64,000 nt of DNA from Streptomyces sp. LX-29 (GCF_029541745.1 NZ_CP089746.1:3729559-3793558), one strand, 5' to 3'; counted from the stretch's first letter, positions 17,001 to 26,040 are shown. Notes: a model not told the origin generated them from the sequence alone. Numbers and translations: made by a program.

Positions 17001-18286
17001 TCCGCGCCGCCTGATCCGGTCCCGCCGGCGGCTTCGCCGCGGCCGGCCACCAGGGCGTCCATCGTGCGAGCGTTCACCTCGCGGATGGCGGCGGCCGCGA
17101 TGAAGGCGGGGGTGTCGGCGGGTCCGACGAGGGACCGGACGGCCCGCACCGCCTCGGCGGGGAGGAACACCGCCTCGGCGGAGAGGGGTCCCGGCTCGGC
17201 GGGGAGCGGACCCGGCTCGGCGGGGAGCGGACCCGGCTCGGCGGGGAGCGGACCCGGCTCGGTGGGAGGCGTCGTCGGGGCGGCGGGCGGCGTCAGGCGC
17301 CCGGCCGCGTGGGGTGGCGCCGTCGCCTCGTCGAGATGTCGACGCAGATAGCGGGTGGCGAGGGTGCGCATGGCGCGGGCCAGCTCGGCGTCGACCGTCT
17401 GCTGGGCGAGGGGCCGCAGCCGACGGACGAGGGCCGCTGCCTCGGCGGCCTCGGCGTCGGTCGGCGGGTGGTCCAGATACGGCTGGAAGACATGCTCGGT
17501 GGTGAAGTCGAGAAAGCGACCGGCGATGTGCTCGACCCGGGTGCGCAACTCCCGGAGGTGGCCCGAGATGGCGAGCAGGGGCACCCCGGCGGCGTGCAGC
17601 TCGGCGGCGACGGCGAGCTCCTGCGGGCTGGGGACGAGGAACTCGTCGTCGTGGCCGGGCAGCGGCTCCAGCACACCCAGCTCGAGCGCCTCCGCCACGG
17701 CCGCGTCGTCCGGCCGTCCGCCGAAGCGGGCGTTCAGCTCGGCACGGCTGATGCGGCCGGCCTCCTCGTCGGTCCAGGGGCCGTCGACCTCGGCGACCAG
17801 GCCGAGCACCCCGCCCAGGCCGCGGCCGGCGTCCCACGCCTCCAGCAGCTCCTTGATGCTGGCCAGGGTGTAGCCGCGGTCGAGCAGGTCGGCGATCTGC
17901 CGCAGTCGGGACAGGTGGGCGTCGCCGTAGACGTTGGCCCGGCCCCGCCGCTCCGGTCGGGGCAGCAGGCCGCGGTCCTGATAGGCGCGGATCGTGCGGA
18001 CGGTGGCGCCACTGTGGTGGGCCAGGTCCTCGATCCGGTACTCCCGAGCCCGCCGCTCCTCACCCGGTGTGGCGGCGTGCCCGCTTCCCGGCACGTCGGG
18101 CCCCTCACCCGGCGCGACCTGCCCGTCGCCCGGTCCGCCGTACCCGTCGCCCGGTCCGGGGTGCTTCGCCTTCGGACCGCCGCGCCCGTCGCCCGGTCCG
18201 GAGTGCCGCGCCTTCTGCTCGCCGTGTCCGCCGTTCCCGCCCTGCCCGTCGTACCGCAACCGCCCGTCACCGTCGTGCTCGGACAA
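16988..18286 (-). CDS. MerR-family transcriptional regulator with repeat linkers
   Basis: A 432-residue protein. The probable start is TTG 18286, eight bases after GGAGG (within 18295-18300, overlapping the upstream gene's stop). Residues 1-75 are Gly/Pro-rich with repeated GPGDG units. The MerR winged helix follows (YRIEDLAHHSGATVRTIRAYQDRGLLPRPERRGR), then a coiled-coil dimer region and an alpha-helical effector domain. A Pro-rich run of PGPLPAE heptads near residues 340-375 separates a final helical segment. It is probably co-transcribed with the PF10118 hydrolase and alpha/beta-hydrolase-SDR genes and may regulate them. The effector is unknown. Confidence 0.8.
   Translation of the reverse strand: MSEHDGDGRLRYDGQGGNGGHGEQKARHSGPGDGRGGPKAKHPGPGDGYGGPGDGQVAPGEGPDVPGSGHAATPGEERRAREYRIEDLAHHSGATVRTIRAYQDRGLLPRPERRGRANVYGDAHLSRLRQIADLLDRGYTLASIKELLEAWDAGRGLGGVLGLVAEVDGPWTDEEAGRISRAELNARFGGRPDDAAVAEALELGVLEPLPGHDDEFLVPSPQELAVAAELHAAGVPLLAISGHLRELRTRVEHIAGRFLDFTTEHVFQPYLDHPPTDAEAAEAAALVRRLRPLAQQTVDAELARAMRTLATRYLRRHLDEATAPPHAAGRLTPPAAPTTPPTEPGPLPAEPGPLPAEPGPLPAEPGPLSAEAVFLPAEAVRAVRSLVGPADTPAFIAAAAIREVNARTMDALVAGRGEAAGGTGSGGADGRS
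17169..17273. repeat. 21-bp coding tandem repeat (PGPLPAE heptads)
   Basis: Units beginning CCCGGCTCGGCGGGGAGCGG start at 17190, 17211, 17232 and 17253, with degenerate flanking copies. The period of 21 bp keeps the MerR reading frame and encodes a Pro-rich heptad linker. It is a likely site of copy-number variation between strains. Confidence 0.75.
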
Positions 18287-18299
18287 CCTCGCCGCCTCC

Positions 18300-19202
18300 C
18301 TACGAGGCGGCCGCGCGGCCTGTCGCGCCCGCCGCGGCACGGGCCGCGGGTGAGGTGGCCAGATAGTCGACGGCCCGGCGCAGCGACCCCTCGTGCGAGG
18401 GATGGTACGACCTCCTGAGGTAGCGGGGTATCGCGCCGCCGAGCTCGCGCCAGCTCGGCAGCAGCCCCTTGCGCACGGCCCGGTTGTGCTCCCGCAGGGA
18501 GTACCGCAGCCGTCGGGCGAGCCGCGGGTCGTGGCGGATCAGGTAGGAGGCGCCGACGGCCCACAGCCACAGCAGCGCCGGGGCCGCCACGGCCATGCCC
18601 TCGACGCGGCGGGCGTAGCGCGGCAGGCCGGAGCCGCCGCAGTGCTGGTACATGTCGAACGCCACCGCGCGGTGCTCCACCTCCTCCGCGCCGTGCCAGC
18701 GCAGCAGGTCCAGCATGACCGGGTCGCAGTCGGCGCGGTCCAGCGCCTCCGCGCGCAGCACCCAGTCCCCGAGCACCGCGGTGAACTGCTCGATCGCCGC
18801 TATCAGCGAGAGCCGGTAGCGCAGCCACTCCCGGTCGGTCAGCGGGAGACCCAGCGGCGGCCGCTCGCCGAGCAGCCGGTCGAACATCCACTCCACGCGG
18901 CGGGTGTAGGGCCTGGTGTCCAGGCCCTGGTCCGCCAGGTGGTCCAGGACGTGGGAGTGCTGGACGCTGTGTGTGGCCTCCTGCCCCATGAAGCCCTTGA
19001 CGTCCTTCAGCAGCACCGGGTCGTCCACCAGCGGCAGGGCCTCCTTGAAGACCTTGACGAACCAGCGCTCCCCGGCGGGCAGCAGCAGGTGCAGCACGTT
19101 GATGACATGAGTGGCGGTGGGCTCGTCCGGTATCCAGTGCAGCGGGGTGCGCTGCCAGTCGAAGGCGACCCGGCGCGGGCGGATCGGATAGGGGTCGGTC
19201 AT
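18300..19202 (-). CDS. PF10118-type predicted metal-dependent hydrolase
   Basis: A 300-residue protein starting MTDPYPIRPRRVAFDWQ. ATG 19202 is used because GAAGGG lies seven bases upstream; an ATG at 19217 has no site. Helix-borne His/Glu clusters (GQEATHSVQHSHVLDHL, WHGAEEVEHRAVAFD) match the ferritin-like metal-binding pattern of the family annotated as predicted metal-dependent hydrolase. A hydrophobic stretch near residues 205-225 may insert in the membrane. It lies between an SDR/alpha-beta-hydrolase gene and a MerR regulator. The substrate is unknown; lipid-related chemistry is a guess from context. Confidence 0.78.
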   Translation of the reverse strand: MTDPYPIRPRRVAFDWQRTPLHWIPDEPTATHVINVLHLLLPAGERWFVKVFKEALPLVDDPVLLKDVKGFMGQEATHSVQHSHVLDHLADQGLDTRPYTRRVEWMFDRLLGERPPLGLPLTDREWLRYRLSLIAAIEQFTAVLGDWVLRAEALDRADCDPVMLDLLRWHGAEEVEHRAVAFDMYQHCGGSGLPRYARRVEGMAVAAPALLWLWAVGASYLIRHDPRLARRLRYSLREHNRAVRKGLLPSWRELGGAIPRYLRRSYHPSHEGSLRRAVDYLATSPAARAAAGATGRAAAS

Positions 19203-19320
19203 CTCCCTGCCCTTCACGAGGGGTGGTCACGGGGCATCGGCGCCGGGTGGGTGCCGGGACACGGCTGCGGGGTGTGCGCGGGGCGTCGGGGGCGCCCCGC
19301 GCACACGGGCGGCCGCCGGG

Positions 19321-21195
19321 CTACAGCGGCGGCTTGATGCGGGCTATGGCGCGCAGGGCCCGCGGCGAGACGCGCGCCAGCAGCCGGGAGACGCGCGCCT
19401 CCGGGGTGACCGGCACCACCGCCTGGTCACGCAGCACCGCGCGCAGGATGGCGTCCGCGACCTTCTCCGGCGGGTAGTTGCGCCGCCCGTACAGTCGTGC
19501 GGCCTTCTCCTGTCGGTCCCGCTGCTCGTGCTCCGGGACGCCCGCGAAGCGCGCGGTGGCGGCGATGTTCGTGTTGACGAAGCCGGGGCAGACGGCGGAG
19601 ACACCGATGCCCTGGTCGGCGAGGTCCGCCCGCAGGCACTCGCTGAGCATCAGCACGGCCGCCTTGGACGCGCCGTAGGCGGGCAGCGAGCGGGTGGGCT
19701 GGTAGGCCGCGGCCGAGGCGGTGTTGACGATGTGTCCGCCTTGGCCGCGCTCGGCCATCTGCCGGCCGAAGACCCGGCAGCCGTGGATCACGCCCCACAG
19801 ATTGACGTCGAGGACCCTGCGCCAGTCGTCCGTGGTGGTGTCCAGGAAGGAGCCGGACAACCCGATGCCGGCGTTGTTGACCAGCACGTCCACCACCCCG
19901 TACTCGGCGGCGACCTTGTGCGCGAGCTTCTCCATGGCCTGCTCGTCGGCGACGTCGACGGTCTCCGCCCAGGCCCGGGGCGCGCCGATCAGCCGCGCCA
20001 GCTCGGCGGTGCGCGCGGCGCCCTCCGCGTCCCGGTCCACCGCCACCACCCGCGCCCCCGCCTCCGCGAAGGCGAAGGCCGTGGCCCGGCCGATGCCGCT
20101 GGCCGCGCCGGTCACCAGCACCAGCTGCCCGCCGAAGCGCTCGGCGTAGGCGCTGTTCACCTCGCGGGCGGATGCGGCCGGGCTCGGGACGCAGCCGCCG
20201 GTCTCCCGGCCGTCGCGCCCCTCGACCGAGGTGACGAACTCGGTGATCCAGGCCGCGAGCTGGTCGGGCCGGGTGCGCGGGACCCAGTGTTTGGCGGCGA
20301 TGGTGCGCCGGGTCAGCCGCGGCACCCACTGCTCCAGGTCGTCGTAGATCCGCGGGGAGAGGAAGGCGTCCCCGGTCGGGACGATCAGCTGCACCGGCAC
20401 ATGGGCGTAGGCGTCCTCGCGCGGCCGGACCATCCGCTCCCGCACGTTGTCCCGGTAGAGCCAGGCGCCGTGCGCGGCGTCGTCGGGCAGCGACCGCGTC
20501 GGGTAGTCCCCGGCCGGCACCCCCTCGGTGCGCTCCAACAGCCGTGGCCAGCGCCTGCCGAGCGGGCCGCGCCACAGCGCCTCCGGGACGGTGGGGGTGT
20601 GCAGCGCGTACACATACCAGGACTTGGCGGTCTGGCCGAGCAGGTGGGCCATCCGGCGCGGGGTGGGGCGGGTCATCCGCCGCTTGATCCAGTGCCCGAA
20701 GTGGTCGAGAGAGGGGCCCGAGATGGAGGTGAAGGAGGCGATGCGCCCCTCGGCGCGGGGGACGGTGGCGCACTCCCACCCCTGGACCGAGCCCCAGTCG
20801 TGGCCCACCACGTGCACCGGGCGGTCCGGGCTCACCGCGGCGGCCACGGCCAGGAGGTCGTCGGTGAGCAGCTCCAGGCGGTAGCCGCCGCGCAGCGGGG
20901 AGGGGGCGGTGGAGCGCCCGCAGCCGCGCACGTCGTACGCGACCACATGGAAGCGGTCCGCCAGCCGCCGCGCGACCGGCGCCCAGACCTCCTTGCTGTC
21001 CGGGTAGCCGTGCAGCAGCAGCACGGTGGGGCGGTCGGGGTCCGCCGCCCCGGCGAGGCCCCACTCGGCCACGCACAGCTCGACCTCGCCGCTGCGGACC
21101 CGGCGCTCGCGCGCCTCGCCCATGCCGGGGGCGCCACCCGCGCCGGGGGCCGCGCCCCCGCCGCCGGTGCCGGGTGCCTGGGGTGCGTCGGTCAC
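19321..21195 (-). CDS. Alpha/beta-hydrolase - short-chain dehydrogenase fusion (EphD-like)
   Basis: A 624-residue two-domain enzyme. Residues 1-330 form an alpha/beta-hydrolase: VLLLHGYPDS (oxyanion loop), VGHDWGSVQGW (nucleophile elbow with Asp, as in epoxide hydrolases and dehalogenases) and a late AAKHWVPR His. Residues 350-624 form an SDR: VTGAASGIGRATA (NAD(P) site), NNAGIG and YGASKAA (catalytic Tyr-Lys). The combination resembles mycobacterial EphD, linked to epoxide hydrolysis and oxidation of lipid substrates. GTG 21195 overlaps the upstream stop (GTGA) and is preceded by GAGGAGG. The natural substrate is unknown. Confidence 0.88.
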   Translation of the reverse strand: MTDAPQAPGTGGGGAAPGAGGAPGMGEARERRVRSGEVELCVAEWGLAGAADPDRPTVLLLHGYPDSKEVWAPVARRLADRFHVVAYDVRGCGRSTAPSPLRGGYRLELLTDDLLAVAAAVSPDRPVHVVGHDWGSVQGWECATVPRAEGRIASFTSISGPSLDHFGHWIKRRMTRPTPRRMAHLLGQTAKSWYVYALHTPTVPEALWRGPLGRRWPRLLERTEGVPAGDYPTRSLPDDAAHGAWLYRDNVRERMVRPREDAYAHVPVQLIVPTGDAFLSPRIYDDLEQWVPRLTRRTIAAKHWVPRTRPDQLAAWITEFVTSVEGRDGRETGGCVPSPAASAREVNSAYAERFGGQLVLVTGAASGIGRATAFAFAEAGARVVAVDRDAEGAARTAELARLIGAPRAWAETVDVADEQAMEKLAHKVAAEYGVVDVLVNNAGIGLSGSFLDTTTDDWRRVLDVNLWGVIHGCRVFGRQMAERGQGGHIVNTASAAAYQPTRSLPAYGASKAAVLMLSECLRADLADQGIGVSAVCPGFVNTNIAATARFAGVPEHEQRDRQEKAARLYGRRNYPPEKVADAILRAVLRDQAVVPVTPEARVSRLLARVSPRALRAIARIKPPL

Positions 21196-22043
21196 GAGAC
21201 CTCCTCGTTCCAGCGCCGCACATGCGGCAGGTCGTCGTCCAGCCAGAAGGCGCTCTCCTCGGGGTCCCGGGAGTCGGTGACCACGAGGAGCTCCTCGAAC
21301 TTCACTCCGGTGCCGCGGAAGCCGAGGTGCGGCTCGACCGCCCAGAGACCCGGCCGCGGCGGGTGGTCGGAGAAGCGGTGCGGGCTCCACAGCGGGGACC
21401 AGCCCTCGCGGTGGCCGCGCACCGCGTCCGAGGCCAGGCCCTTGAGGCTCTGGGTGCCGAACCCGAACAGCCGGGGCGACCAGCGGCGCTCCCGGACCCG
21501 GTCCACCCGGTGCGCGATGACCCCGAAGGGATAGGCCCGGTGTCGGTTGGCATAGCCCTGGCGGGCCATCAGCCGGTCCACGTCCGCGTAGATCTCGCGG
21601 AGCGAGCGCCGCTCGCGCACCTCGCGCAGGATCAGCTCACGGTGCTCCCGCAGGTCGGTCAGGAGCCGCTCGTGCAGGGCGTCGGGGCCGAGGCAGCCCG
21701 CGTACCCCACATCGGCCGGGTATCCCTTGAACACCGGGGCGAGATCGAGGATGAACGGCATGCCCGGCTCCAGGCGCCGGTTGGTGGGGAAGAACTGGAG
21801 CGGCACGCGGAAGCCCACGAAGGCGGTGCGGTCCCCGAACCAGGCGAAGGGCAGGTGGAACCAGTCCCGCACCCCGCGCTCGCGCAGCCACTCCCGCTGC
21901 ATCCGGGCCGCCTCCCGCTCGGTCACCCCGGGGCGCAGCCGCGCGGCGACCGCCTCGGCGCACTCGTACCCCAGGCGCTGCGCCTCCCTGAAGCCCCGCA
22001 GCTCCGTGTCCTGCCACCCGCCCACCGCTGAGGTCATGGCCAT
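21192..22043 (-). CDS. M24-fold (pita-bread) metallopeptidase-like protein
   Basis: About 283 residues with the creatinase/aminopeptidase fold. Candidate metal ligands are in FILDLAPVFKGYPADVG (Asp, Asp), the His of HRAYPFGVIAHRV, VEPHLGF (Glu) and VKFEELLVVT (Glu). ATG 22043 is preferred, before MAMTSAVGGWQD; the longer frame to 22295 crosses the likely promoter. Typical M24 peptidases remove N-terminal Met or cleave Xaa-Pro bonds, but close relatives beside lipid enzymes may be non-peptidase hydrolases. It is the first gene of the minus-strand group ending with the MerR regulator. Confidence 0.8.
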   Translation of the reverse strand: MAMTSAVGGWQDTELRGFREAQRLGYECAEAVAARLRPGVTEREAARMQREWLRERGVRDWFHLPFAWFGDRTAFVGFRVPLQFFPTNRRLEPGMPFILDLAPVFKGYPADVGYAGCLGPDALHERLLTDLREHRELILREVRERRSLREIYADVDRLMARQGYANRHRAYPFGVIAHRVDRVRERRWSPRLFGFGTQSLKGLASDAVRGHREGWSPLWSPHRFSDHPPRPGLWAVEPHLGFRGTGVKFEELLVVTDSRDPEESAFWLDDDLPHVRRWNEEVS

Positions 22044-22111
22044 GGCGCCACCGTCCCCGCTCTCCGTCTGTCCGCTCGTCCAGGGCGACGCGCGCGTGTG
22101 CGCGCTACGCG

Positions 22112-22141
22112 TCCGTAACGTGACACCAATGAATGTGACAA
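22112..22141 (-). promoter_or_regulatory. Promoter-like site and GTGACA direct repeat
   Basis: On the minus strand TTGTCA (22136-22141) and TACGGA (22112-22117) are 18 bp apart, about 70 bp before the M24 gene. GTGACA occurs twice, 15 bp apart (22120-22125 and 22135-22140), overlapping this site, as an operator pair might. The remaining part of 22044-22442 has no supported gene. Confidence 0.35.
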
Positions 22142-22442
22142 TCTCCTGTGGCGACGTCAAGGGGTCTGCGCGCCCTGGGGATACTCGCGGTAACGGGCGC
22201 ACGGCACAAGCCCGCGCCCCGGCCACCGACCCCAAGCCCCAGGCAGTCGCCAGCGCCCTCGCCAGGAACCCCCTCGTCGGGCACTCCCCAGACACGCCCC
22301 AGCTCCCCGCCGCGCCGGCAGGGCACGCGAAGGACCCGACCCCGCCCCCCCTACGGGTGTGTCAGACCCGAGGAGTACGCGAATCCAGCCGTCAGGACTG
22401 ACGTCGGCTGTGGCGCGCGCCACTACCGTCGAAGGCGTGACT

Positions 22443-23453
22443 GTGATCGCTACCGAAGGCCTGAGCAAGCGGTACCCCCGGGTGACCGCGCTCGACCGGC
22501 TCTCCGTCGACATCACACCGGGCGTCACCGGCCTGGTGGGTGCCAACGGCGCCGGCAAATCCACGCTCATCAAGATCCTCCTGGGGCTCTCCCCCGCCAG
22601 CGAGGGCACCGCCCGCGTGCTCGGGCTCGACGTGGCCACCGAGGGCAGCGCCATCCGCGAGCGGGTCGGCTACATGCCCGAGCACGACTGTCTGCCGCCC
22701 GACGTCTCGGCCACCGAGTTCGTCGTCCACATGGCACGCATGTCGGGGCTGCCGCCGGCCGCCGCCCGCGAGCGCACCGCCGACACGCTGCGCCACGTCG
22801 GCCTCTACGAGGAGCGCTACCGCCCCATCGGCGGCTACTCCACCGGCATGAAACAGCGCGTCAAGCTGGCCCAGGCGCTGGTCCACGACCCGCAGCTGGT
22901 GCTGCTGGACGAGCCGACCAACGGCCTGGACCCGGTCGGCCGCGACGAGATGCTGGGCCTGATCCGCCGCGTCCACACCGACTTCGGCATCTCGGTCCTG
23001 GTCACCTCGCACCTCCTCGGCGAGCTGGAGCGGACCTGCGACCACGTCGTGGTCATCGACGGCGGCAGGCTGCTGCGCTCCAGCTCCACCAGCGACTTCA
23101 CCCAGGCCACCGCCTCCCTCGCGGTCGAGGTGACCGACCACGAGGACGCGCTGCTGGCCCGGCTCACCGCCGCCGGCCTGGAGGTCGGCACCGACGGCCG
23201 GCTGCTGCTGGTCGACATCGCCGACGAGGAGACCTACGACACCGTGCGGGACGCGGTCGTCGACCTCGGCGTGGGCCTGGTGCGCATGGAACAGCGCCGG
23301 CACCGCATCGCCGAGATCTTCCGCGACGCGGACCGCGCGGCCGACACCGCGGACCGCGCGGGCGGCGCCCCGGCCCCGCACGCCCCGGGCACCGGCGACC
23401 ACGCGCAGCACCCCGCACAGCAGAAGGAGGCGGTCGGCCATGACGCAGCCTGA
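22443..23453 (+). CDS. ABC transporter ATP-binding protein
   Basis: About 336 residues, starting at GTG 22443 (GAAGG seven bases upstream; GTG 22437 is less well placed). The nucleotide-binding domain has Walker A GANGAGKSTL, signature GYSTGMKQRVKLAQAL, Walker B LVLLDEPTNGLDP and switch His TSHLLGE. A C-terminal regulatory region and an acidic Asp/Ala-rich tail follow. It overlaps the permease start by 14 bp. With the next three genes it forms two ATPase/membrane pairs, an export-type (DrrA/ABC-2-like) arrangement of unknown cargo. Confidence 0.92.
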   Translation: MIATEGLSKRYPRVTALDRLSVDITPGVTGLVGANGAGKSTLIKILLGLSPASEGTARVLGLDVATEGSAIRERVGYMPEHDCLPPDVSATEFVVHMARMSGLPPAAARERTADTLRHVGLYEERYRPIGGYSTGMKQRVKLAQALVHDPQLVLLDEPTNGLDPVGRDEMLGLIRRVHTDFGISVLVTSHLLGELERTCDHVVVIDGGRLLRSSSTSDFTQATASLAVEVTDHEDALLARLTAAGLEVGTDGRLLLVDIADEETYDTVRDAVVDLGVGLVRMEQRRHRIAEIFRDADRAADTADRAGGAPAPHAPGTGDHAQHPAQQKEAVGHDAA

Positions 23454-24324
23454 CGTCAACGTCATCCACAACATCGGCTACCGCCACTACGACGGACCGC
23501 GGCTGGGCCGCGCCTACGCCCGCCGCTCGCTGTTCTCCCAGAGCCTGCGCGGCGCCTACGGGCTGGGCCGGTCGGCGAAGTCCAAGGTGCTGCCGTTCAT
23601 CCTGCTCGCCGTGATGTGCCTGCCCGCCGGGATCATCGTGGCGACGGCGGTCACCCTGAAGTCGGAGAAGCTGCCCGTGGAGTACACGGAGTACGCGCTC
23701 CTGCTCCAGGCCGTCATCGGGCTGTACATCGCCGCACAGGCCCCGCAGTCCGTCTCCCGCGATCTGCGCTTCAAGACCGTCCCGCTGTACTTCTCCCGCC
23801 CCATCGAGACGGTCGACTACGTCCTGGCCAAGTTCGCGGCCATGGCCTCCGCCCTCTTCCTGCTCACCGCCGCCCCCGTGCTGATCCTGTACGTGGGCGC
23901 CCTGCTCGCCAAGCTCGACTTCGTGGAACAGACGAAGGGCGTGGCGCAAGGACTGGTCTCCGTGGCCCTGTTGTCCCTCCTGTTCGCCGGCATCGGCCTG
24001 GTCATCGCCGCGCTCACCCCGCGCCGCGGCTTCGGCGTCGCCGCCATCATCGCCGTGCTCACCATCTCCTACGGGGCGGTCAGCGCGGTCCAGGCCATCG
24101 CCTTCGGCCAGGGCAGCACCGACGCCATCAGCTGGCTCGGCCTGTTCTCGCCGATCACCCTGGTCGACGGCGTGCAGACGGCCTTCCTGGGCGCCACCTC
24201 GCAGTTCCCCGGCCAGTACGGCCCCGACGCCGCGACCGGAGCCGTCTACCTCCTCGTCCTCCTCGGCCTCATCGCCGGCTCGTACGGCCTGCTGATGCGC
24301 CGCTACCGAAAGGCCGGGCTGTAA
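23440..24324 (+). CDS. ABC-2-type permease
   Basis: A 294-residue membrane protein with six hydrophobic segments (about residues 55-75, 90-110, 138-160, 170-190, 200-220 and 265-285). The N-terminal NIGYRHYDGPRLGRAYARRSLF is typical of actinobacterial ABC permeases fed by DrrA-like ATPases. Five bases separate its stop from the next ATPase start, supporting one operon. The substrate is unknown. Confidence 0.88.
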   Translation: MTQPDVNVIHNIGYRHYDGPRLGRAYARRSLFSQSLRGAYGLGRSAKSKVLPFILLAVMCLPAGIIVATAVTLKSEKLPVEYTEYALLLQAVIGLYIAAQAPQSVSRDLRFKTVPLYFSRPIETVDYVLAKFAAMASALFLLTAAPVLILYVGALLAKLDFVEQTKGVAQGLVSVALLSLLFAGIGLVIAALTPRRGFGVAAIIAVLTISYGAVSAVQAIAFGQGSTDAISWLGLFSPITLVDGVQTAFLGATSQFPGQYGPDAATGAVYLLVLLGLIAGSYGLLMRRYRKAGL

Positions 24325-24328
24325 CACC

Positions 24329-25246
24329 GTGACCACCATCGCCATCGACAACGTCTCGCGCTGGTTCGGAAACGTCGTCGCCGTGAACGACGTGACCATG
24401 ACCATCGGCCCGGGGGTCACCGGCCTGCTCGGCCCCAACGGCGCCGGGAAGTCCACGCTCATCAACATGATGGGCGGCTTCCTGGCCCCCTCCACCGGAA
24501 GCGTCACCCTCGACGGCGCCCCGATCTGGCGCAACGAGCAGGCGTACCGGCACATCGGCATCGTCCCCGAGCGGGAGTCGATGTACGACTTCCTCACCGG
24601 GCGCGAGTTCGTGCTCGCCAACGCCGAGCTGCACGGCCTGGAGCGGCCGGTCGCCGCCGCCAAGAAGGCGCTCGCCACGGTCGAGATGGAGCACGCGGAC
24701 ACCCGCAGGATCTCCACGTACAGCAAGGGCATGCGGCAGCGCGTGAAGATGGCGTCGGCGCTGGTGCACGAGCCGTCGGTGCTGCTGCTGGACGAGCCGT
24801 TCAACGGAATGGACCCGCGCCAGCGCATGCAGCTGATGGACCTGCTGCGACGGATGGGCGCCGAGGGCCGCACCGTGCTGTTCTCCTCGCACATCCTGGA
24901 GGAGGTGGAGCAGCTCGCCGCGCACATCGAGGTGATCGTGGCCGGCCGGCACGCCGCCTCCGGCGACTTCCGCAAGATCCGCCGGCTGATGACCGACCGC
25001 CCGCACCGCTACCTGGTGCGCTCCAGCGACGACCGCGCGCTCGCCGCCGCGCTCATCGCCGACCCCTCCACCTCCGGGATCGAGGTCGACACCCGGGAGG
25101 GCGAGCTGCGCGTCCAGGCGGTCGACTTCGGCCGCTTCACCGAACTGCTGCCGCGCGTGGCCCGTGAGCACGGCATCCGACTCCTCACGGTCTCGCCCTC
25201 CGACGAGTCCCTGGAGAGCGTCTTCTCCTACCTCGTCGCGGCCTGA
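24329..25246 (+). CDS. ABC transporter ATP-binding protein
   Basis: A 305-residue ATPase starting at GTG 24329. Walker A is GPNGAGKSTL, the signature YSKGMRQRVKMASAL, Walker B VLLLDEPFNGMDP and the switch His FSSHILEE. The C-terminal 80 residues are a regulatory extension as in its upstream paralogue. The two ATPases are similar enough to suggest duplication, each pairing with the permease after it, or all four forming one heteromeric exporter. Confidence 0.92.
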   Translation: MTTIAIDNVSRWFGNVVAVNDVTMTIGPGVTGLLGPNGAGKSTLINMMGGFLAPSTGSVTLDGAPIWRNEQAYRHIGIVPERESMYDFLTGREFVLANAELHGLERPVAAAKKALATVEMEHADTRRISTYSKGMRQRVKMASALVHEPSVLLLDEPFNGMDPRQRMQLMDLLRRMGAEGRTVLFSSHILEEVEQLAAHIEVIVAGRHAASGDFRKIRRLMTDRPHRYLVRSSDDRALAAALIADPSTSGIEVDTREGELRVQAVDFGRFTELLPRVAREHGIRLLTVSPSDESLESVFSYLVAA

Positions 25247-25262
25247 AAGGAGCCAAAGCGAT

Positions 25263-26021
25263 ATGTCCACCACCGCCGTCTCCGCCAGGTCCGGCCCCGT
25301 GCTCTACCACCCCACCGTCGCCCGGCTCACCTACCGCGCCCTGCTGGGCCGACGCCGTGCGCTGATCCTGGCGGCGCTGCCCGCCCTGCTGCTGCTCATC
25401 TCCGTCGCCGTGCGGGTGCTCAGCGGTGCCGACGACGCCACCGCCGACGGCGTCCTGGGCGGCTTCGCCCTCGCCACCATGGTGCCGCTCATCGGCGTGA
25501 TCGCCGGCACCGGAGCGATCGGCCCGGAGATCGACGACGGCTCGGTGGTCTATCTGCTCGCCAAGCCCGTCAAGCGTCCGACGATCATCTTCACCAAGCT
25601 GGTCGTCGCCATCGGGGTCTCGGTCACCTTCTCCGCGCTGCCGACCCTGGTGGCCGGCTTCGTCCTCAACGGCAACAGCCAGGGCCTTGCGGTCGCCTAC
25701 GCCGCGGCCGCCGCGGTGGCCTCCATCGCCTACAGCGCGATCTTCCTGCTGCTGGGCACGGTCACCCGACACGCGGTCGTCGCCGGCCTGGTCTACGCCC
25801 TCGTCTGGGAGTCCGTCTTCGGCAACCTGGTCGCCGGCGCGCGGACCCTCAGCGTCCAGCAGTGGTCGCTGGCGGTCGCGCAGAAGATCGCCGAGCACGA
25901 CATGATCACCTCGGACGTGGGGCTGCCGCTCGCCGTCGTCCTGCTGGTCGGCGTGACGGTCACCGCCACCTGGTACGCGGGCCGCAAGCTGCGCGCGCTC
26001 ACGCTCTCCGGGGAGGAGTGA
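25263..26021 (+). CDS. ABC-2-type permease
   Basis: A 252-residue membrane protein with six predicted helices, beginning [24 protein letters not shown] precedes ATG 25263 by ten bases. The segment GPEIDDGSVVYLLAKPVKRP is the conserved cytosolic loop of ABC-2 permeases that contacts the ATPase. It is the last gene of the four-gene ABC operon; its TGA lies inside the terminator hairpin shared with the convergent kinase gene. Confidence 0.88.
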   Translation: MSTTAVSARSGPVLYHPTVARLTYRALLGRRRALILAALPALLLLISVAVRVLSGADDATADGVLGGFALATMVPLIGVIAGTGAIGPEIDDGSVVYLLAKPVKRPTIIFTKLVVAIGVSVTFSALPTLVAGFVLNGNSQGLAVAYAAAAAVASIAYSAIFLLLGTVTRHAVVAGLVYALVWESVFGNLVAGARTLSVQQWSLAVAQKIAEHDMITSDVGLPLAVVLLVGVTVTATWYAGRKLRALTLSGEE

Positions 26022-26040
26022 GCCCGGGCCGCGGGCTCAC
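26018..26040. terminator. Bidirectional hairpin containing both convergent stop codons
   Basis: GTGAGCCCG (26018-26026) pairs perfectly with CGGGCTCAC (26032-26040) around a GGCCG loop. The plus-strand permease stop (26019-26021) and the minus-strand kinase stop (26037-26039) are both part of the stem, so one element ends both transcription units. There is no U-tract, as is usual in Streptomyces. Confidence 0.65.
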
